From: a virus
Length of the DNA stretch: 25,379 nt
Virus record (IMG/VR): IMGVR_UViG_3300047322_000568
Location: 1 to 25,379 of that record
Reading direction: 5' to 3' (one strand)
Positions 8,283 through 13,814 of the stretch are shown here, piece by piece. Within the stretch, counting starts at the first letter, position 1; the number at the start of each line of letters is the position of its first letter. Both the position numbers and the translations under genes were made by a program. A model generated the notes under the pieces. The model ran no database searches. It was not told the DNA's origin and saw only the letters and a program-made list of their open reading frames with translations.

Positions 8283-8332
8283 GTCGTCACCTACGCCTGT
8301 TTGGGGCAATCATGCCCCAGCGTAGGTTGCTA

Positions 8333-8351
8333 ATTCAACAGACGATTGAAT
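8333..8351. promoter_or_regulatory. Operator palindrome upstream of the terminase genes
   Basis: ATTCAAC-AGACG-ATTGAAT matches 13 of 14 half-site positions of the recurring palindrome. On the minus strand its TTGAAT can serve as a -35 box, with CATGAT 18 bp downstream as a poor -10. It is the only control element seen in the 87-bp gap before the packaging and head operon. Confidence 0.6.
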
Positions 8352-8369
8352 GGCTTGCGTCGAAAGTGC

Positions 8370-8648
8370 CTATACAAGCGGGTCTAGGTTGGCTATGAAC
8401 AGCAGTACATCCGCGTGGCACGACTTCGGCGCGCAAGAGCAAACGAGGTTCTTACCCCGAAGCTCCCGCTGGATGTGTCGGACTATCCCCGGCTGCTGCC
8501 AGATCCAAGCTCTATGCTCGGCGATGGCCTGCTCCCTGGTGCGACCTGGCTCTATCCGAAACCGGTTACCCCACTCGCTCGGGCGACCGACGTAGACCGC
8601 ATCGAGCGGGACACCATCGCGGTGTTTGTTCAGCACTCGAGGGTTCAC
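8370..8648 (-). CDS. DUF4326 domain protein
   Basis: The GTG start at 8648 forms a GTGA overlap with the stop of the upstream gene, giving 92 residues. The alternative ATG at 8693 would overlap that gene by 49 bp without a good ribosome binding site. The sequence matches DUF4326: NPRVLNKHRDGVP, then AVYVGRPSEWGNRFRI, then a helix, and at the end ELRGKNLVCSCAPKSCHADV. The Cys-x-Cys...Cys-His cluster near the C-terminus looks like a metal- or active-site element. The function of the family is unknown to me. It is the last gene of the methyltransferase operon and is probably translated by coupling to the SLOG-like gene. Confidence 0.85.
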   Translation of the reverse strand: MNPRVLNKHRDGVPLDAVYVGRPSEWGNRFRIEPGRTREQAIAEHRAWIWQQPGIVRHIQRELRGKNLVCSCAPKSCHADVLLFIANLDPLV

Positions 8649-9139
8649 ACCAGAAGGTCCAGATGGAGATTGCCGAACCGCCACCGGTTCCATAAGTTGT
8701 CGATCTCGACCTTACGCTTCTTGGCATACCGTATGCAGTTGCCAGTACCGCCAGAGCTGCCGTCCCAAAGCGCGGCGATCAGGTCTGCTCGGTCAACCAT
8801 CCAGCGGTTGCGCATTTCCATGGCCGTGCTCGAGTAACCGCCATGGGAGACCACAACGACCTCCGTGGCCTTCGCCAGGATCTCCCGGTACCGCTGCTGA
8901 AGGTCGGCTGGCCAGCGAGATTCCTGACCCTCGAAGGGAATAGCTGCGGTGAACGGGACACCCAGGACGTAGGCTGCCGCAGCCCAAGCCGTATCCCAGC
9001 CCAACGCCATCCCGGATATTATGCGCTCGGGCTCAACCTCATTCAGGTACGCCACGGCCAGACCGATCAGCCTTCCGTCGAGACGGTAGCTATGCCCACC
9101 GAGCTTCTCCGGACGGTGACCCGTGGCCGCGACGATCAT
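8645..9139 (-). CDS. SLOG / YpsA-like Rossmann-fold protein
   Basis: The 164-residue product opens [15 protein letters not shown], the signature of the YpsA/DUF1273 branch of the SLOG (DprA/LOG-related) superfamily. Other family marks are ISGMALGWDTAWAAAA, a nucleotide-binding-like GMALGWD turn, VPFTAAIPFEGQESRWP, and the C-terminal DLIAALWDGSSGGTGNCI, whose GGT loop usually contacts a phosphate. SLOG domains bind nucleotides or nucleotide-derived ligands. Whether this one senses, hydrolyses or sequesters a ligand cannot be read from the sequence. The ATG overlaps the stop of the methyltransferase gene (ATGA) and its own stop overlaps the DUF4326 start (GTGA), so the three form a tightly coupled operon. 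Confidence 0.87.
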   Translation of the reverse strand: MIVAATGHRPEKLGGHSYRLDGRLIGLAVAYLNEVEPERIISGMALGWDTAWAAAAYVLGVPFTAAIPFEGQESRWPADLQQRYREILAKATEVVVVSHGGYSSTAMEMRNRWMVDRADLIAALWDGSSGGTGNCIRYAKKRKVEIDNLWNRWRFGNLHLDLLV

Positions 9140-10440
9140 ATCAGGTCATCCGCACAGGTCAGATTAGATCGTCCGCACAGGTCTTTTTCGAGGAACGCTT
9201 CGACGAAGATCGTGGCTTGCTCCGCGTTGATCGCGTTTCCATAGGCGCGCAGTCGCACCACTCGGGAGGGAGCCCCATGAGCCAGCGGGAGTGTGCCGGG
9301 TTCAACTGGCCGCCACTTTCCATCCTGGCAGAAGAGCCAGTCAACAGTTCCCCAGAAGCGGTCAGCCTCGCTGCGCCGTCCGAAGTGACCCAGCCCGTCA
9401 GCCCCGCTGCTCCCCATAGCCAGCAGGGTTTCTGACTCGGCCCCCCGTGCGGGCCGTCCGAGGCGTTCGGCGTCGGCCAGCCCGAGAGCTGGACTGTGTC
9501 GTTCAGGTTCGACATCCCGTGCCCCTGAGCTTTCTTGGCCGCGATGTACTCCGGCCTGTGCGCGGGGAAGTGATCTCGCGCCACTGGCGTCGGCCAACCT
9601 GACAGCACCGCCGCATGGTTCAGCGTGATGTTCCTGGTCTCGAAGTCCTGCGACGGGAACCGCAACGAATCCGACGAGGTCGTCGTTGGCCAGCCGGCAT
9701 AGAGCATCGTCTGCTCTTCCAGATTGCCCGGGGCCAACGATGATCGACCGATTGACTCCCTGAATGCTCGACGCTTCTCCGTGGCTTCCTCGTCCCGGGT
9801 GCCTCGGCTGCTGCAAGTCGGCGTCTGCCACCCAGCCAGTTGCGCGCAGACGTCCAGCCTGTCCGTGCTCAATTTGCCATTGCGTATCCGGCCTCCGATG
9901 TAGCCCCCTTTGTAGTCCGAGGCTGCGGGTGTCGGCCAACCGTTCCCCGACCCAGTAGAGTCGGTCGCGGATGTGCGGCGCACAGACGCTCGCAGCCGGG
10001 AACGGGACGGCCCCGAAGGCGTAGTCCAGGGCTTCCAAGTCAGCGTGTACAAGATCGACCCAAGGCTCGACAGTTTTACTCGCAACCTGCTCTCCAAAGA
10101 GGACTGGAGGTCGGTGCTGCTCAATGAGCCAGGCAAAATATGGCCAGAGGTGCCGCTTGTCAGCAAACCCTTCTGCTGGGCCTGCGCCGGAGAAAGGCTG
10201 GCATGGGCAACTTCCGGTCCATACAGGTCTGTCGTCAGCCCAACCAGCTCTTCGAAGAGCGTAAGACCAGACGCCGATGCCTGCAAAGAAATGGCATTGG
10301 GTGTACCCACGGAGGTCATCGGGAGAGACATCTAGAATGCTCCTTTCGTCGACATCACCTGGGGCGATATGCCCTGCGGCAATGAGGTTGCGGAGCCACT
10401 GCGCTGCCTGCTTATCAAACTCGTTGTAATAGGCTGCCAA
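9136..10440 (-). CDS. DNA (cytosine-5) methyltransferase with TCADDLI tail
   Basis: This is a 434-residue enzyme transferring a methyl group from AdoMet to C5 of cytosine. Visible motifs are motif [13 protein letters not shown] (FAGIG at 52-56), motif [14 protein letters not shown] with catalytic Cys80, motif VI as GEQVAS (116-121), motif [16 protein letters not shown] (154-164), and motif [17 protein letters not shown] near the end. Residues of roughly 170-370 form a variable region with repeated LAD-type units. The start is a TTG at 10440; it gives the N-terminus [16 protein letters not shown], which matches the family as I recall it, and AGGCGG lies upstream. The whole gene from codon 37 onward also encodes a second protein in the +1 frame. 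It ends in TCADDLI. A likely role is protection from host restriction. Confidence 0.92.
   Translation of the reverse strand: MAAYYNEFDKQAAQWLRNLIAAGHIAPGDVDERSILDVSPDDLRGYTQCHFFAGIGVWSYALRRAGWADDRPVWTGSCPCQPFSGAGPAEGFADKRHLWPYFAWLIEQHRPPVLFGEQVASKTVEPWVDLVHADLEALDYAFGAVPFPAASVCAPHIRDRLYWVGERLADTRSLGLQRGLHRRPDTQWQIEHGQAGRLRATGWVADADLQQPRHPGRGSHGEASSIQGVNRSIIVGPGQSGRADDALCRLANDDLVGFVAVPVAGLRDQEHHAEPCGGAVRLADASGARSLPRAQAGVHRGQESSGARDVEPERHSPALGLADAERLGRPARGAESETLLAMGSSGADGLGHFGRRSEADRFWGTVDWLFCQDGKWRPVEPGTLPLAHGAPSRVVRLRAYGNAINAEQATIFVEAFLEKDLCGRSNLTCADDLI
9138..9183 (-). repeat. 23-bp tandem duplication giving both overlapping frames the same C-terminus
   Basis: Read on the minus strand, units 9183-9161 and 9160-9138 both follow GACCTGTGCGGAYGAYCTR plus ATMT. 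They differ at four positions. Because 23 is not a multiple of three, the first unit encodes TCADDLI-stop in the nested frame and the second encodes TCADDLI-stop in the methyltransferase frame. All four differences are third-position synonymous changes in the frame that uses each unit. Confidence 0.93.
9159..10331 (-). CDS. Nested overprinted gene: GWPTP-repeat protein with TCADDLI tail
   Basis: A 390-codon frame lies wholly inside the methyltransferase gene, shifted by one base on the same strand. Its ATG at 10331 is preceded by AAAGGAG with eight bases between, a better site than that of the host gene. The protein starts [14 protein letters not shown], contains [20 protein letters not shown] and [19 protein letters not shown], and then five units of the GW(P/Q)T(P/T) type ([38 protein letters not shown] and two diverged ones). 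Near the end it has [18 protein letters not shown], and it ends CADDLI. From memory, proteins of this type are common in phage databases and often labelled methylase; I see no methylase motif in this frame. Function is unknown. The GWPTP units coincide with LAD units of the other frame. Confidence 0.78.
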   Translation of the reverse strand: MSLPMTSVGTPNAISLQASASGLTLFEELVGLTTDLYGPEVAHASLSPAQAQQKGLLTSGTSGHILPGSLSSTDLQSSLESRLRVKLSSLGSILYTLTWKPWTTPSGPSRSRLRASVRRTSATDSTGSGNGWPTPAASDYKGGYIGGRIRNGKLSTDRLDVCAQLAGWQTPTCSSRGTRDEEATEKRRAFRESIGRSSLAPGNLEEQTMLYAGWPTTTSSDSLRFPSQDFETRNITLNHAAVLSGWPTPVARDHFPAHRPEYIAAKKAQGHGMSNLNDTVQLSGWPTPNASDGPHGGPSQKPCWLWGAAGLTGWVTSDGAARLTASGELLTGSSARMESGGQLNPAHSRWLMGLPPEWCDCAPMETRSTRSKPRSSSKRSSKKTCADDLI

Positions 10441-10479
10441 TGTGAAATCCGCCTTTTGCTGATTAGGGGGTCTGGGCGG

Positions 10480-10509
10480 ATTCTACATTGGCTATAGTTG
10501 GATATTCAA
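10480..10509 (-). promoter_or_regulatory. Candidate promoter of the methyltransferase operon
   Basis: Minus-strand TTGAAT (10509-10504), an 18-bp spacer and TAGAAT (10485-10480) lie 40-70 bp before the TTG start at 10440. The -35 box is part of the operator palindrome at 10504-10522, so repressor binding would block it. Confidence 0.55.
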
Positions 10510-10522
10510 CTGTTTGTTGAAC
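10504..10522. promoter_or_regulatory. Operator palindrome upstream of the methyltransferase operon
   Basis: ATTCAAC-TGTTT-GTTGAAC matches 13 of 14 half-site positions of the recurring palindrome. It overlaps the -35 box of the candidate methyltransferase promoter and lies just downstream of the endolysin gene stop. Confidence 0.65.
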
Positions 10523-10524
10523 GA

Positions 10525-11154
10525 TTAGGCGATCAGAACGGACTTGGCCAGCGTCCATCGTGCCTGCCGGTCCGCCAGGCCGTTGGTACCCCCGTTGATG
10601 CTCTTGGTCAGGCCGATGAAATCGCCACTATCGGCGAACGCGGCGCAACCGTGGGCGGACCAGTACCAGCCGGCAGAGAGCGCGGCTACGTGGTCATCGA
10701 GCAGCATGTTCGGGTTCGCGATCAGGTCGAGGCCCAAGGCTTTACCGCAGGCCAAGTAGTTGTCGTGGAACGTGATCTGCTTCAGCCCTTTGCCTGCGAA
10801 TTTCCAGCCTTCATCCGCCGCGTTGCCGAAGCGGCCGCCGTACACCAGATTCGCGATCTGGATCTGCCGGTCCATTGGCACCGAGTCTTCGCCGTCGTGC
10901 CGACCGAGGACCCGCGCCTGCTCGGGGGTTACCCTGGTGCTGAACGTGGCTCGCAGACCGTCGACGTTGTAGTCAAACGATTCCTGAAGGCGACGGAAAC
11001 CGCCCGACTCGGTACCGATCTGCGCAAGGAACGCGGCCTGCCGAGCGGGCGTGGTGATGTCGTACTTCTGCATTGCGACCGTCAGGGTGTCGATCCAACG
11101 CGCAGCCAGTACCGCAGAGATACCCGTCGCACGCCTAAACTGGTCTAGATTCAT
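10525..11154 (-). CDS. Endolysin, glycoside hydrolase family 19
   Basis: The 209-residue product matches phage GH19 (chitinase-like) endolysins, which cleave peptidoglycan glycan strands. It opens MNLDQFRRATGIS; AAFLAQIGTESGGFRRLQES carries the catalytic Glu49, and FAGKGLKQITFHDNY is the usual GRGxIQxTGxxNY element with Lys and Phe substitutions. ALSAGWYWSAHGCAAFAD and ITKSINGG-type (LTKSINGGTNGL) motifs complete the fold. There is no signal peptide or membrane segment, so export would need a holin, which I did not find in the window. The ribosome binding site is weak (GAG nine bases before ATG). The gene sits downstream of the repressor gene behind a terminator, away from the spanin genes. 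Confidence 0.92.
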   Translation of the reverse strand: MNLDQFRRATGISAVLAARWIDTLTVAMQKYDITTPARQAAFLAQIGTESGGFRRLQESFDYNVDGLRATFSTRVTPEQARVLGRHDGEDSVPMDRQIQIANLVYGGRFGNAADEGWKFAGKGLKQITFHDNYLACGKALGLDLIANPNMLLDDHVAALSAGWYWSAHGCAAFADSGDFIGLTKSINGGTNGLADRQARWTLAKSVLIA

Positions 11155-11162
11155 GGTGGAAT

Positions 11163-11181
11163 TCTCAACCTTTGGTGTAAT
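11163..11181. promoter_or_regulatory. Weak operator-like site before the endolysin gene
   Basis: TCTCAAC-CTTTG-GTGTAAT matches 10 of 14 half-site positions of the recurring palindrome. It lies 9-27 bp upstream of the endolysin ATG. Listed because every other copy also sits just before a gene; on its own it is not convincing. Confidence 0.22.
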
Positions 11182-11191
11182 TGGGTGGCAA

Positions 11192-11217
11192 GAAAAACGC
11201 GCCTTAGCGCAGCGCGT
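11192..11217 (-). terminator. Rho-independent terminator after the repressor gene
   Basis: On the minus strand ACGCGC (11217-11212), a nine-base loop and GCGCGT (11202-11197) form a perfect 6-bp stem followed by a T run. It should end repressor transcripts before the endolysin gene. Confidence 0.75.
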
Positions 11218-11256
11218 ATTCTCAAACTTATCTCTCGGGCTTGACTCTGTCGATGC

Positions 11257-11922
11257 CTAAAGGTCTTTGCTGAAGTTTTCGATCTTCTTCACTTTGTCTT
11301 CTCCGCACCAGTAATCGCCACCTCTATGGCTGACCGGCAGAACCACGAAACCGCCTTTACGGTGAGCGTGCTCCGCGATCAGGTGCTCTTCCAAACTGAG
11401 CATGTAGACTCTACTGGTCTTGACCGGCACCACACCGACAATGCGGCAGTGCAGGTACTCTTTCGGCAACGTGAAGGTGAACTCGTTGTTTCCTTCATCT
11501 TTCGCCAGGGCGACGTGGATAGCCATCTGCACACCTCTATTGATGGCGTAGACGTCGACATAGCCTGACTGGGGATCCTTCTCCGCAGGGAACGCGCAGC
11601 TAGCGCCATTAAGCTGGAGCATGCCAGTGACGATGTTCACTGCGCCGTCGATATTGGCGCTCCGGGCACGCTTTTCCCGAGGATCGAGGTCTCCCTTTTT
11701 CCCCAACGCCAGCCAAGCTTCATCGCACTCGAGAACCCTAGCCAGCTCCGCGAACTTATCTGGACGTGGTCTGGACTCACCGAGGAACCATTTGCGAACG
11801 GCTTCGTGGCTAACCCCCATCTTCTCTTTGATGTAGGTCTGCCGACCGTGGCCGTATGGCGGGATGTTCGGGTTCCCATCGCATGCGGTGTTTATGCGGT
11901 CGGCGAAAGTTTCGTTGCTCAT
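11257..11922 (-). CDS. CI-like phage repressor, XRE HTH with non-S24 C-terminal domain
   Basis: This is a 221-residue protein. The N-terminus carries an XRE-type helix-turn-helix at about residues 28-62 (TYIKEKMGVSHEAVRKWFLG, then RPRPDKFAELARVL). The C-terminal half contains GYVDVYAINRGVQMAIHVAL, FTFTLPKEYLHCRIVGVVPV, YMLSLEEHLIAEHAHRKGGF and YWCGED. I find no GDSM-type serine or the later lysine motif of LexA/S24 autoproteases, so RecA-stimulated self-cleavage is not expected. It is probably the lysogeny repressor and the best candidate to bind the 19-bp palindromes in this window, one of which lies in its own upstream region. The Shine-Dalgarno sequence is weak. A terminator follows. Confidence 0.8.
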   Translation of the reverse strand: MSNETFADRINTACDGNPNIPPYGHGRQTYIKEKMGVSHEAVRKWFLGESRPRPDKFAELARVLECDEAWLALGKKGDLDPREKRARSANIDGAVNIVTGMLQLNGASCAFPAEKDPQSGYVDVYAINRGVQMAIHVALAKDEGNNEFTFTLPKEYLHCRIVGVVPVKTSRVYMLSLEEHLIAEHAHRKGGFVVLPVSHRGGDYWCGEDKVKKIENFSKDL

Positions 11923-11963
11923 TTCATCACGCTCACTTTCAGGTACTCCTGCTTGACTCTCGC

Positions 11964-11982
11964 ATTCAACTATTCGTTGAAT
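11964..11982. promoter_or_regulatory. Perfect operator palindrome upstream of the repressor gene
   Basis: ATTCAAC-TATTC-GTTGAAT has two perfect 7-bp half-sites and serves as the reference for the family. It lies 42-60 bp before the repressor ATG, where it could mediate autoregulation. The 144-bp gap around it (11923-12066) holds no gene. On the minus strand TTGAAT could be a -35 box, but no good -10 is seen 16-18 bp downstream. Confidence 0.75.
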
Positions 11983-12066
11983 ACTTGGCCCGTAGCTCGA
12001 CCCTGGCGGGGTGGTTCCCCTCGCTGGGTTGTGTTGAGCACGGCCCTAATTAATTAGTAGCTTCTG

Positions 12067-13533
12067 CTACTCAGGCCTCCATATAGTTGCTTCGATTAGA
12101 GCGTCCTGTGTTGCATCCTTTAGCGGAAGTACCGCCATGACATCTTCGTCTTTAGTGCCTAACGCGACGATATGATGTATGAAAACCGTGTTTTCCTGAC
12201 CCGGTCGGTGCAGCCTCTTATTCAGCTGTTGGTAGAATTCTAAACTCCAGCATAGACCATACCAAACGGTGATGCACCCGCCGTACTGCAAATTCAATCC
12301 GTGGCCGGCTGACTGGGGATGTGCAAGTAACAGTTGAATCTTACCAGCGTTCCACCGCTTCTGTAAATTTGCAGTCTCGCCAACGACTTCCGCGTGCGGG
12401 TACCGTTTTTTCAATTTTTCCAAGTCGAACTTGTAGCTGTACGCGACCAAAACGGGCCGACCAGCGGCTTCCTCTATCACTAGATCCAGGGCATCTAGCT
12501 TCATGCTGTGGATCTCAATCGCGTTACCGTCTTCGTCGTAGACGGAGCCGTTTGCGAGTTGCAGCAATTTGCCAGTAAGCACGCCGGAGTTCACCGCTTC
12601 GATGTCGTGCTCAGCGAGGATCAGGTCTTTCTCAAACTGCTTGTACTGCTTCATCACCTTCGGTGGAAGGCGGATTGGGATCGTATTGTAGACAACGTCT
12701 GGCATGTCGATGAAATCAGCAGTTTTCATGCTGATCGTGATGTCTTTGATCCGCTCGATGATGCAGTCAAAAGCCCCCGGTCGCAGGGTGTACTTGTAGC
12801 CCATGTAATCGCTATCGAACCAACGGCGCCTGTAGTCGGTGAAGCTCGATCCCAGACGTTTGCCCTGGTCCAGCAGGAAGTATTGGCTCCAGATGTCTTC
12901 GAGGCCGTTGGGCGACGGCGTACCGGTCATGCCCACGATCCGGTCGATCCTCTTCCGGACTCGGCAGAGCGCACCGAAGCGCGTGAGATTACCCTTCACC
13001 TTCTTCATGGCCTTGCGGACTTCAGCCTCGATCTCTTCGTCCGGCGTGCTCTTCGGCAGCTTCGTTATCACGCCGTCGATGACCTGCTGGACAGCGACCT
13101 TAGTTGGTTTGTTCCGCTTCGTGGGATTTTTGAAGCCCGACATTTCGTCGATCACGACCATGTCGTAGGGCCAGTCATCGCCCCAGAATTCGATCAGCCA
13201 GGTGAGGTTCTCCTTGTTGATGATGCTCAGCTCAGGCAAGCGTCGGGCCCGTTGTTCCCGCCGCTCGGGGACTCCGGTCAGCACCTCGTAGTGCAGGACC
13301 GCGGTATGCCGCCAAGCTTCGATCTCTTCTGGCCAGGTTTCCTCCGCTACCAACAGCGGGGCTACGACCAGGACGTGGGCTACCAGAAACTCGTCGAGCA
13401 GACGCCTAACTACGGTCAGAACGGCGCCGGTCTTGCCGATGCCCATATCCGCAGCCAGCATGAACTCCGGGTTGGCGTACATCGCCTCGACGGCTACGTG
13501 CTGGGAGACCCGCAGCTTCTCGTACTCACGCAT
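12067..13533 (-). CDS. SNF2-like superfamily 2 DNA helicase
   Basis: This 488-residue protein has the two RecA-like lobes of an SF2 helicase. Lobe 1: Q-like segment RVSQHVAVEAMYANPEFML, Walker A AADMGIGKTGA (28-38, Lys34), motif II VVIDEMSGFKNP (126-137), motif III GMTGTPSPNGLEDIW. Lobe 2: VLVAYSYKFDLEKLKK, motif V SAGHGLNLQYGG and motif VI QLNKRLHRPGQENTV. The DEMS box and the NGLEDIWSQYFLLD segment are typical of phage SNF2-type helicases. It likely acts in replication or recombination. It ends the minus-strand replication operon and overlaps the VRR-NUC gene by 8 bp; SNF2 helicase plus VRR-NUC is a common phage pair, consistent with joint action on branched DNA. Confidence 0.92.
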   Translation of the reverse strand: MREYEKLRVSQHVAVEAMYANPEFMLAADMGIGKTGAVLTVVRRLLDEFLVAHVLVVAPLLVAEETWPEEIEAWRHTAVLHYEVLTGVPERREQRARRLPELSIINKENLTWLIEFWGDDWPYDMVVIDEMSGFKNPTKRNKPTKVAVQQVIDGVITKLPKSTPDEEIEAEVRKAMKKVKGNLTRFGALCRVRKRIDRIVGMTGTPSPNGLEDIWSQYFLLDQGKRLGSSFTDYRRRWFDSDYMGYKYTLRPGAFDCIIERIKDITISMKTADFIDMPDVVYNTIPIRLPPKVMKQYKQFEKDLILAEHDIEAVNSGVLTGKLLQLANGSVYDEDGNAIEIHSMKLDALDLVIEEAAGRPVLVAYSYKFDLEKLKKRYPHAEVVGETANLQKRWNAGKIQLLLAHPQSAGHGLNLQYGGCITVWYGLCWSLEFYQQLNKRLHRPGQENTVFIHHIVALGTKDEDVMAVLPLKDATQDALIEATIWRPE

Positions 13534-13804
13534 GGCGTTTCACTCCGAGGATCCGCAGGGCCTGCAAGCAGCTGTCGCAAACGTGGACTTCGGCGCCGGC
13601 CGCCAGGAACAGTTCGATCTCTTTCGCCTGACCTGGCTTGGGCTCTTTGCCGGCCTGCTTGAACTCGATCAGGACGATCCTGCCGGCCTTGAGGAAAAAC
13701 CGGTCCATGCCGTTGCGGCGACCAATCCATTTCAGCTTTCGCACGATCCAGCCATCTTTCTGGGCCAGGTCGCACACGTACTCTTCCTCGGCAGCCTCGA
13801 TCAT
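13526..13804 (-). CDS. VRR-NUC domain nuclease
   Basis: The 92-residue product is a stand-alone VRR-NUC (PD-(D/E)xK superfamily) nuclease. It has an N-terminal Glu-rich helix (EAAEEEYVCDLAQKDG), then the strand RKLKWIGRRNGMDRFFL with Asp34, IVLIEFKQAG with Glu47 and Lys49, and PKPGQAKEIELFLAAGAEVH with Gln59, which together match the G-x-D...ExK...Q core. The usual GxPD loop reads NGMD here. VRR-NUC proteins cleave Holliday-junction-like structures. GAGGT lies seven bases before the ATG. The gene follows the polymerase gene closely and overlaps the helicase gene. Confidence 0.9.
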   Translation of the reverse strand: MIEAAEEEYVCDLAQKDGWIVRKLKWIGRRNGMDRFFLKAGRIVLIEFKQAGKEPKPGQAKEIELFLAAGAEVHVCDSCLQALRILGVKRHA

Positions 13805-13814
13805 CCGGTTGACC

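Noticed and set aside
12321-12339. Operator-like GTGCAAG-TAACA-GTTGAAT inside the helicase gene
   Set aside because: Only the right half-site is intact and it lies within a coding region, unlike the strong copies.
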